Positions 1-6,429 of a DNA stretch of 22,779 nucleotides are shown piece by piece (within the stretch, counting starts at the first letter, position 1; each line of letters starts with the position of its first letter). Source of the DNA: DASXRU01 sp039933315 (GTDB taxonomy: Bacteria; Acidobacteriota; Blastocatellia; Pyrinomonadales; Pyrinomonadaceae). The notes beneath the pieces were generated by a model that saw nothing but the letters and a program-made list of their open reading frames with translations, ran no database searches and was not told where the DNA came from. The position numbers and the translations under genes are program-made. Where the stretch lies: positions 1 to 22,779 of the forward strand of contig JBDTOI010000054.1 of NCBI GenBank assembly GCA_039933315.1, written 5' to 3'.

Positions 1-198
1 AGAGTTCCCAAGCTAGACGACAAGCTGAAGCATGTCGGACATTGATGAGCCAAATTAAGAGACTACCGATTGGCCGGATCACCTGACTGCTAAAGGCAGG
101 GGTTAATGAGACGGCGAGGAAAATCTGACCGAAGACAGTGTTAATGAGATTACCTTCGCAACGAGGGGCGCGCACGGAGGGACGCTCCCACCAACGTG

Positions 199-207
199 TG
201 TTAGAAT
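199..207 (+). promoter_or_regulatory. Possible extended -10 promoter for the kinase gene
   Basis: The string TGTTAGAAT reads as TGN followed by TAGAAT, a five-of-six match to the sigma-70 -10 hexamer with the extended -10 TG. Only ten bases separate it from the ATG at 218, so transcription would start about four bases before the start codon, giving an essentially leaderless mRNA. That fits the absence of any Shine-Dalgarno sequence directly before the ATG; the nearest GGAGG is about 38 bases away. No -35 box is recognisable. This is a prediction from sequence only. Confidence 0.4.
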
Positions 208-217
208 CCGCGCTCCG

Positions 218-2926
218 ATGCGCTGCCCTGCTTGCCAAAAGGACGTCGGCAAGGACGATACGAAATGCCCCGCATGCGGCGTTACGCTTGATGATGCGGC
301 GACGCAGCGCTTTGACGTCTCAAGACCTCCCAGCTTTCGCACCACGTACCAAAAAAGTCCCGACCTGAGTACTTCTTCATATGACCCGATTGACGATGCC
401 GCGTTTGTGCCAGGCACGATGCTCGCCGATCGTTATCGGATTGTGGGCCTGCTCGGCAAAGGTGGCATGGGCGAAGTCTATCGCGCCGACGATCTTAAGC
501 TCAGCCAGCCGGTGGCGCTTAAGTTTCTTCCCGATCATCTTCTAACAGACGGCGCGGCGCTGGCACGTTTTCATCGCGAAGTGCGCATTGCGCGTGAGGT
601 TTCCCACCGGAACGTCTGTCGCGTTTATGACATCGGCGAAGTCGACGGTCGTCATTTCCTTTCCATGGAATACATCAAGGGCGAGGAACTCTCGTCGTTG
701 CTGCATCGCATTGGCCGGCTGCCTTCGGATAAGGCGTTACAGATCGCGCGCCAGCTCTGTGCCGGGGTCGCCGCGGCGCACGATCGCGGCGTACTACATC
801 GCGATCTTAAACCCGCCAACGTGATGATCGACGGCGACGGCAATGTGCGCATCACGGATTTCGGTATCGCCGGATTGGTCGAAGAGGTTCGCGACGAAGA
901 AAGTCGTGTGGGAACACCGGCGTACATGTCGCCGGAGCAACTCGCCGGTACGGAGCTGACAGTCAAAAGCGACATCTACTCGCTTGGCCTGGTGCTCTAT
1001 GAATTGTTCACGGGCAAAAAGGCTTTTAGCGCGCCGACTCTGCCGCAATTGCTAAATTTGCGGAACAGTGACACGACGCCGACTAGTCCCTCGACGATCG
1101 TCAAAGACATGGAGCCGCTCGTTGAGCGAGTGATCCTGCGTTGCATCGAAAAGGACCCGGAGAAACGTCCGGCGTCGGCGTTGCAGGTGGCGGCCTCTTT
1201 GCCTGGCGGCGATCCGCTGGCGGCCGCGCTGGCTGCCGGCGAGACGCCTTCGCCGGAGATGGTTGCGGCGGCGCCGAAGGAAGGGTTGCTGAAACCGGCA
1301 GTTGCCATTTCTCTGTTGGCTTTTATTCTGATAGCGATTGGCGCTGTCGTCGTGCTCTCCGAAAAGACCGAGCTGCATCGGCGCGTCACGCTGGAAAAAT
1401 CACCGGAGGCGCTGAAGGAGAGGGCGCGCACGATTATTGCGAAAATGGGCTATACCGATCCACCGGCAGATAGCACGTACGGCTTGGGGAGCGAGTTTAA
1501 CTACCTTAGATACCTCGATACAAATCCTTCGTTGTTGCCCCAGCTACCGACTTCACAGCCCGCGTCACTCTATTTCTGGTATCGGGAGAGTGCGGACTAT
1601 TTGATCCCAGCGGTGCGGCTGGGTGTGCGGGCGACGGAAGGCGATCCGCCGGCAACGCGGCCAGGCATGATCAGGGTGAAGTTAGATCCCATGGGAAGGT
1701 TGATTGAGTTCGTTGCCGCGCCGCCGCAACAGGACGAGTCTTCTCAGGTCGCTGCCCCTCCAAATTGGTCCGCGCTCTTTGAAGAGGCCGGCTTGAATCA
1801 GACTGGGTTTACCTCGACACCGTCAAAGTGGATTCCGCCGGTGAATAGTGATAGCCGGGCTGCGTGGGAAGGCACGCTACCGAATCAGCCGCAAATCCCC
1901 ATCAGAATTGAGGCCGCTGCTTATGCCGGCAAGCCGGTGTTTTTCCAGATCATTGGACCCTGGAATTCCAAAGGGATACTGCGGCAAACGCAGCCCGGCC
2001 TGTTAGGAAAGCTTTTTGTCTTTGGCGTCGTCGGCGCAATGTTAGCGTTTGTGATTATTGGCGTGCTGCTCGGGAGACGAAACTTGCGCGCCGGCTCCGG
2101 CGATCGCAAAGGCGGAGCGAGGCTGGCCATCTACATCTTTCTGGCCTTGATGGTTTCCTGGGTTTTTCGGGCACATCATTATGGGGCGAACGAGGAATTG
2201 AACCTGCTCTTTGTAGGCGTTCAGTTCGCGCTGTTGCCAACAGTCCTCCTCTGGCTCTTCTACCTCGCGCTTGAGCCTTACGTCCGGCGCTGGTGGCCGC
2301 ATCGCATAATTTCCTGGAGCCGATTGTTGGCCGGTGATTTCCGCGACCCCCTCATTGGCAGGGATCTTCTTATTGGATCAGTTTTTGGAATGGCGATGAT
2401 GGTGGTCGCCAACCTCTGGGCTTTGACGCCGGAGTGGCTGGGTCACCCGCGGGCGCCGCGGCCGGTTGCGCTCCACACTTTGCTCGGGGTGCGCGAGGCG
2501 GTCGGCGAATTCTTTTTTACTGGAGTAACGCTGATTGTTTTCCTCGCGGTAGCCTGCCTTTTCTTTCTGCTGTTGCTGCACATAATCTTCCGGCGTAAAG
2601 AGTGGATCGCCCTCGCGGTGGCCTGGCTGCTGTTCACACTCTTCTTCGGCTTGGGCAGCAGCATGCTGATTGTAAACCTGCCTTACTCCGCGATCTTCTC
2701 AGCTCTAGTTATCGCCGTGGCAACGCGATTTGGCTTGCTGGCTTTGACGGCAGCACTGTTTTTTACCTCGGTGTTCGGCAATTTTCCTATGACTACGGAC
2801 TTCTCCGTCTGGTACGCATCATCGACGATTTTTGCGCTGGCCACCGCGCTGTCTCTCGTTGCTTATGCCTTCTACACTTCGCTGGGCGGGCAGCCGGTTT
2901 TCAAGGGCGGGCTGTTGCGCGAATGA
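218..2926 (+). CDS. Membrane Ser/Thr protein kinase with N-terminal zinc ribbon and polytopic C-terminal half
   Basis: A 902-residue Hanks-type kinase. Residues 3-20 hold two CxxC pairs (C3, C6, C17, C20), a zinc-ribbon signature. The kinase domain spans about 73-340: glycine loop GKGGMGEVY at 80-88, VALK lysine K102, helix-C E121, HRDLKPAN at 194-201 with catalytic D196, DFG at 214-216, and SPE at 238-240. All catalytic residues are intact, and the RD motif suggests regulation by activation-loop phosphorylation. A first membrane helix lies at 359-380, followed by a soluble, presumably extracytoplasmic region to about 592, then roughly eight or nine further hydrophobic helices to the C-terminus. 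An Arg/Trp-rich segment (EPYVRRWWP at 686-694) sits between helices; I recall this kinase architecture from Acidobacteriota, unverified. The ATG is the only reasonable in-frame start near the kinase N-terminus; no RBS is visible. The signal and target are unknown. The gene stands alone, convergent with pcrA. Confidence 0.93.
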   Translation: MRCPACQKDVGKDDTKCPACGVTLDDAATQRFDVSRPPSFRTTYQKSPDLSTSSYDPIDDAAFVPGTMLADRYRIVGLLGKGGMGEVYRADDLKLSQPVALKFLPDHLLTDGAALARFHREVRIAREVSHRNVCRVYDIGEVDGRHFLSMEYIKGEELSSLLHRIGRLPSDKALQIARQLCAGVAAAHDRGVLHRDLKPANVMIDGDGNVRITDFGIAGLVEEVRDEESRVGTPAYMSPEQLAGTELTVKSDIYSLGLVLYELFTGKKAFSAPTLPQLLNLRNSDTTPTSPSTIVKDMEPLVERVILRCIEKDPEKRPASALQVAASLPGGDPLAAALAAGETPSPEMVAAAPKEGLLKPAVAISLLAFILIAIGAVVVLSEKTELHRRVTLEKSPEALKERARTIIAKMGYTDPPADSTYGLGSEFNYLRYLDTNPSLLPQLPTSQPASLYFWYRESADYLIPAVRLGVRATEGDPPATRPGMIRVKLDPMGRLIEFVAAPPQQDESSQVAAPPNWSALFEEAGLNQTGFTSTPSKWIPPVNSDSRAAWEGTLPNQPQIPIRIEAAAYAGKPVFFQIIGPWNSKGILRQTQPGLLGKLFVFGVVGAMLAFVIIGVLLGRRNLRAGSGDRKGGARLAIYIFLALMVSWVFRAHHYGANEELNLLFVGVQFALLPTVLLWLFYLALEPYVRRWWPHRIISWSRLLAGDFRDPLIGRDLLIGSVFGMAMMVVANLWALTPEWLGHPRAPRPVALHTLLGVREAVGEFFFTGVTLIVFLAVACLFFLLLLHIIFRRKEWIALAVAWLLFTLFFGLGSSMLIVNLPYSAIFSALVIAVATRFGLLALTAALFFTSVFGNFPMTTDFSVWYASSTIFALATALSLVAYAFYTSLGGQPVFKGGLLRE

Positions 2927-2930
2927 TTGT

Positions 2931-2959
2931 AGGGGCGTCCCTCCGTGGGCGCCCCTTTT
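2931..2959 (+). repeat. Palindromic repeat, copy A, also a possible kinase terminator
   Basis: AGGGGCG (2931-2937) pairs with CGCCCCT (2950-2956), with an inner CCC/GGG stem (2939-2941 with 2947-2949) around TCCGT and one unpaired T. The T at 2956 begins a short T4 run, so on the plus strand it could end kinase transcription five bases past its stop. It shares the core TGTAGGGGCG, CTCCGTGG and CGCCCCT with the opposite-strand copy at 2987-3016, which makes it a repeat rather than only a terminator. Confidence 0.7.
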
Positions 2960-2986
2960 ATGCAGCTCAGTTCTTATTTACAAAGG

Positions 2987-3016
2987 AGGGGCGGCCACGG
3001 AGTGCCGCCCCTACAA
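2987..3016 (-). repeat. Palindromic repeat, copy B, inverted relative to copy A
   Basis: AGGGGCGGC (2987-2995) pairs perfectly with GCCGCCCCT (3004-3012) around an eight-base loop. Read on the minus strand it begins TTGTAGGGGCGGC and contains CTCCGTGG, matching copy A. The two copies lie about 30 bases apart in opposite orientation, between the converging kinase and pcrA genes. The last palindrome arm is followed by no T-run on the minus strand, so terminator function on that side is doubtful. Confidence 0.7.
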
Positions 3017-3055
3017 CATTCGCTCGAGGTAACAAACTGGCTCGAAGGGAACTGG

Positions 3056-5566
3056 TCAGCCTTTTTCCAAACCAGCGTATTTCTGCACCAGCTTCTTCTG
3101 GCCATAACCGGGAAAGGTTACTGTCAGCTTTAAGGAGTCACCCACGCCTTCGCGCCGCAGCACCAGACCGCGGCCATACTTTGCGTGACGAACGTAAGAG
3201 CCGGGGGAGAAGTCGGAAGGGATGGCAGTTTCGAGTTTCGGGTTTCGAGTTTCGAGTTTGGCAGATCGCACGCCTTGACTGGTGCCGCGGGCAGAGCTCT
3301 TCTTTGGTTCCACCATGCCGCCAGGCATTTGCGCGGCCCGGTTGCGAAAGAACTCGGCGATCGATTCCGCGCTATCGTAGGTTTTGCCGCTATATTGTGC
3401 ACGCGCCTTGGTGTCGCGATGGGATTTCAGAACCGTATCGTCCTGTTCCGGTTTCAATGATGATGAGCCGCGCGCGAACGAGAGCCAGGAATTGCCGCGC
3501 GTGAGGTCATCGATCAACTCCAGCGGCATCTCGTTCAGAAACTGCGAAGGCTCAGAAGCAAGCTCTTCACCATAGACGCGCCGCTTAACTGCGTGCGTCA
3601 CATAAAGGAATCTTTCAGCGCGCGTCATCGCCACGTAACAAAGGCGGCGCTCTTCCTCGAGCTCGGCCGCGTCAGTGGCTGAGCGCGAATGCGGAAATAG
3701 CCCGTCCTCCAAACCCACGATGAAGACCAGGGGGAACTCCAATCCCTTTGCCGAATGCGCGGTCATTATGGTCACCGGCGCGTCGCGCTTGTACTGATCG
3801 GCATCGGAAACAAGCGCTGAGTGGTCGATGAACTCGCGCAAGCCTTCGGCGCCCATCTCGTCATAATCGACTGCGGCATTTACAAGTTCCTGCAGGTTTT
3901 CCAGGCGCGCTTCGGCTTCGTCCGTGTTCTCGCCTTTCAGCGCGTTCTCGTAACCGGTGTCGAGGATGGCGGCTTTGACCAGGTCGGAAACCGGGGAGTC
4001 GGAGAGGACGACGTGGTCGGCTCCATTGCCGGCATCTTCCTCTTTTGCGTCCTCCGCTGGTGGCGAGGTGTCCGCATCGACCAACTCAAGGCCCTGATTT
4101 GTCACACCCGGGGCAAGCGCAACCGGAGTTCCCGCCAGCTCGGCCAGGTGAAGAATGATGCGCTGGAAATTCTTTAGAGCAGCAGTGGCCCGCATTGAAA
4201 GCCGCTGTTGACCATCGCCCGTCAGGATCGAAATAGTTTCCCAGTGCGAAACACCATAGTCTTTCGCATGGCGCTCAATCTCATCCAGCGTGAGCTTGCC
4301 GATACCGCGGGGCGGACTGTTAATGACGCGTTGCAGGGCAATCGAGTCGTTGGGATTCATCGCCAGTTTGAGATAGGCGATGACGTCGCGCACCTCCATC
4401 CGTTCATAAAACGAAAAGCCGCCGACGATGTTGTAGGGCAAGCTGGCCCGGCGCATGGCTTCTTCAAAAACACGCGACTGGGCATTCGTGCGATACAGCA
4501 CCGCGGCGCGAATGGTGGAGTCCGTCGCCCGGTGCTCTTCGATTCGGGCGGCAACGAAACGCGCCTCTGCTTCCGCATCAAAGGCCTGGTAGTAGCGTAT
4601 GCGTTCACCAGGCGGATTCTGGGTCCAGAGGCTCTTCTCCTTGCGTTCGACATTGTGTCTGACGACCGCGCTGGCGACGTCGAGAATGTTCTGCGTCGAG
4701 CGATAATTCTGTTCCAGTCGAATGACCTGGGTGGTCGGAAAGTGTTGTTCGAAGTTCAAAATGTTGGTGATGTCCGCGCCGCGCCATTTGTAAATACTTT
4801 GGTCCGGATCGCCTACCACGCAGATGTTCTGCTGCTTCTGCGTCAGGAAACTCACCAGCGCGAACTGCAAAGAGTTTGTGTCCTGATACTCATCCACCAG
4901 GATGTAACGAAACCTGTCGTTGTACTTCTCGCGCACTTCCGGCACGTCGCGTAGCAGTCGCACCGCTTTGATCAGCAGGTCATCAAAGTCCAGCGCGTTG
5001 TTGTTGCGCAACCTTTCTTCGTAAAGCTGGAAAACACGTGCAATGGAGGCGCGCTTTTCATCGATGTACTCCGCGCGTGCCGCATAGCTGTCAGGATCCT
5101 GGCCGCGATTCTTCGCCGCGCTGATGGCCGCCTGGGCTGCGCGTGGGGCCACTGTCTTATCGTCCAGGCCCAGGTCCTTGATGCAGTTCTTCACCAGGCG
5201 GAGGGAATCGTCCTGATCGTAGATCGTGAATGAACGCGTGTAGGCCTCGTTAAGAGCCTGTATGTCGCGGCGCAGAATGCGCACACAGAGACTGTGGAAG
5301 GTCGAGATCAGCGGCGCGCTGCTCAGTTCCAAACCCTTGAGAAGTTGATCAACGCGCGAGCGCATTTCCTGCGAAGCCTTGTTGGTAAAGGTTACGGCGA
5401 GAATATGCCAGGGCGCGACGCCGCCCTCGGCGATCAGGTAGGCAATGCGGTGGGCAATGACGCGCGTCTTGCCTGAACCGGCGCCGGCCAGAATCAGCAG
5501 CGGACCTTCGGACGCAAGAACAGCCTGGCGTTGTTCTTCATTGAGTGAAGATAGAAAGTCAGTCAT
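3056..5566 (-). CDS. pcrA: UvrD/PcrA-type superfamily 1 DNA helicase
   Basis: An 836-residue ATP-dependent 3'-5' DNA helicase used in nucleotide-excision and mismatch repair and in clearing proteins from replicating DNA. Visible motifs: N-terminal LNEEQRQAV (Q motif), Walker A GAGSGKT at 28-34, TFTNKA at 59-64, Walker B VDEYQDTN, GDPDQSIYKWRGAD (motif III), QNYRST (motif IV), TAHSAKGLEF (motif V) and VAMTRAE (motif VI). The C-terminal 50 residues, after FSPGSYVRHAKYGRG, form the Tudor-like domain typical of PcrA rather than Rep. Two things are unusual: an acidic, Asp/Glu/Ala-rich insert after the GTPVALAPG segment, and a linker at 770-781 encoded by heptanucleotide repeats. The ATG chosen starts exactly at the family N-terminus; no strong RBS is visible. 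It is the last gene of the minus-strand block that includes mug. Confidence 0.95.
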   Translation of the reverse strand: MTDFLSSLNEEQRQAVLASEGPLLILAGAGSGKTRVIAHRIAYLIAEGGVAPWHILAVTFTNKASQEMRSRVDQLLKGLELSSAPLISTFHSLCVRILRRDIQALNEAYTRSFTIYDQDDSLRLVKNCIKDLGLDDKTVAPRAAQAAISAAKNRGQDPDSYAARAEYIDEKRASIARVFQLYEERLRNNNALDFDDLLIKAVRLLRDVPEVREKYNDRFRYILVDEYQDTNSLQFALVSFLTQKQQNICVVGDPDQSIYKWRGADITNILNFEQHFPTTQVIRLEQNYRSTQNILDVASAVVRHNVERKEKSLWTQNPPGERIRYYQAFDAEAEARFVAARIEEHRATDSTIRAAVLYRTNAQSRVFEEAMRRASLPYNIVGGFSFYERMEVRDVIAYLKLAMNPNDSIALQRVINSPPRGIGKLTLDEIERHAKDYGVSHWETISILTGDGQQRLSMRATAALKNFQRIILHLAELAGTPVALAPGVTNQGLELVDADTSPPAEDAKEEDAGNGADHVVLSDSPVSDLVKAAILDTGYENALKGENTDEAEARLENLQELVNAAVDYDEMGAEGLREFIDHSALVSDADQYKRDAPVTIMTAHSAKGLEFPLVFIVGLEDGLFPHSRSATDAAELEEERRLCYVAMTRAERFLYVTHAVKRRVYGEELASEPSQFLNEMPLELIDDLTRGNSWLSFARGSSSLKPEQDDTVLKSHRDTKARAQYSGKTYDSAESIAEFFRNRAAQMPGGMVEPKKSSARGTSQGVRSAKLETRNPKLETAIPSDFSPGSYVRHAKYGRGLVLRREGVGDSLKLTVTFPGYGQKKLVQKYAGLEKG
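3225..3259 (-). repeat. Five-unit heptanucleotide tandem repeat inside pcrA
   Basis: On the minus strand the units are AAACTCG, AAACTCG, AAACCCG, AAACTCG and AAACTGC. Since three 7-base units make 21 bases, the array reads through in frame and encodes the repeating peptide KLETRNP-KLETA at residues 770-781, in the flexible linker just before the Tudor domain. The same style of heptamer array appears at 21151-21215. Confidence 0.8.
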
Positions 5567-5690
5567 CTAAGTTAATGCAAGGATATTAATCTGTCTGCGT
5601 TGAATTGAGAAATGGAGAGCGAATAAATCAGCACTGCGGAGCACCTGACCGGTCTGCATGCAAAATAGTTGGCAGTAAAAGTTATTAGTC

Positions 5691-5828
5691 TCAGCCCTTA
5701 CGTTTGAAGAATTGAACCGCACGTTCGTGCTTTTCGGCCGCAGCGCGCGTGTCGAAAGTTCCCAGGTTTCGGCGTTTCCCGGTTTTCGCATCCTTCTTCC
5801 GAGAATAAAGCCGGTATTTGCGGATCAT
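5691..5828 (-). CDS. Small basic conserved-looking protein, translationally coupled to mug
   Basis: A 45-residue ORF beginning MIRKYRLYSRKKDAKTG and ending QFFKRKG. Its ATG (5828-5826) overlaps the TGA of the mug-type gene (5827-5825) as ATGA, which decides the start and implies translational coupling. It is very basic (about 17 Lys, Arg and His residues in 45) with two halves: KYRLYSRKKD-x-KTGKRRNLGTF, which looks like a short beta hairpin, and RAAAEKHERAVQFFKR, a likely helix. I recall similar short proteins annotated as hypothetical in diverse bacteria, but cannot verify it. The composition suggests nucleic-acid binding; that is inference. Codon use is regular and the reading frame is clean. 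Function is unknown; its neighbours are DNA-repair genes. Confidence 0.75.
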   Translation of the reverse strand: MIRKYRLYSRKKDAKTGKRRNLGTFDTRAAAEKHERAVQFFKRKG

Positions 5829-6424
5829 CTTGAGCCTCGTGGTATTTCAAACGGGCATTGAAGATCGACCGCTTCGCGCAGTTCACGAAACAGGCGCGCC
5901 AGTTCCTTCGCCTGATAGTGCGCGTTGAGGCCACTCGGATTGGGCAACACCCAAACAATGGTGTCGCCGATCTTTTCTTCCTGCCGGCCCAGTACTGCCT
6001 TCGGCTTCGCGAAAGCCAGGCGATAGGCGCCGATTCCCAGAACAGCAAGGAACCGTGGCTTGTATTTACGCAGTTTGGCCTTTAGTCTTCGCGCTCCAAT
6101 TGCGTATTCGTCCTTCTTCAAATCGGTTTCTGAAGCCGTCGTCCTCGCGATGACGTTGGTAATGCCGTAGCCGTCCTTTAGCAGTTCCCGCTTTTCGGCT
6201 GGTGACAACACCTTATCCGTAAATCCGCTGGCATATAGCGCGGGCCAGAATCGATTACCCGGCCGGGCGAAGTGATGACCGGTCCAACCTGAATACAAGC
6301 CCGGATTGATGCCGCAAAACAACACGCGTAGCCCGGGCGCAATGACGTCGGAAATCGTCTTCCGCTCGGCCGCCAGGAGTTGTTCTCTGGTTGGCTTATT
6401 AGGGTGGGCCTGCTGTTTATCCAC
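5825..6424 (-). CDS. mug: Mug/TDG-family G:T(U) mismatch-specific uracil/thymine-DNA glycosylase
   Basis: A 199-residue base-excision repair enzyme that removes uracil (and often thymine or etheno-bases) mispaired with guanine. Family signatures: GINPGLYSGWTGHHFARPGNRFW begins at 38 (the first motif, with the catalytic Asn of the GxNPG class at N40), ITNVIARTT near 88-96, and PNPSGLNAHY at 161-170, which corresponds to the second catalytic/DNA-intercalation motif. Length is close to usual for Mug with a short N-terminal extension. The start is a GTG at 6424-6422, five bases after the glmS stop; no strong RBS is seen, so coupling to glmS translation is plausible. A later start is possible because residues 1-28 are not part of the conserved fold. 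Its stop overlaps the next small gene. Confidence 0.92.
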   Translation of the reverse strand: MDKQQAHPNKPTREQLLAAERKTISDVIAPGLRVLFCGINPGLYSGWTGHHFARPGNRFWPALYASGFTDKVLSPAEKRELLKDGYGITNVIARTTASETDLKKDEYAIGARRLKAKLRKYKPRFLAVLGIGAYRLAFAKPKAVLGRQEEKIGDTIVWVLPNPSGLNAHYQAKELARLFRELREAVDLQCPFEIPRGSR

Positions 6425-6429
6425 AGAAA

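Noticed and set aside
1..110. Possible 3' end of an upstream plus-strand gene
   Set aside because: Frame 1 is open only for 14 codons to a TGA at 43-45 and frame 3 for about 35 codons to about 110; both are too short to identify, so no partial gene is called. The stretch to 217 shows only the kinase promoter candidate.
2602..3504. A 300-codon plus-strand open frame
   Set aside because: It overlaps the end of the kinase in another frame and the antisense of pcrA, crosses both palindromic repeats, and encodes an Arg-rich, domain-free peptide.
4208..4954. A 248-codon plus-strand open frame
   Set aside because: It lies wholly antisense to the helicase core of pcrA, whose motifs are intact; a shadow of high-GC coding sequence.
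5567..5791. A 74-codon minus-strand frame reaching the pcrA start
   Set aside because: It overlaps the better supported 45-residue gene in another frame, has no recognisable content and is not coupled to any neighbour.
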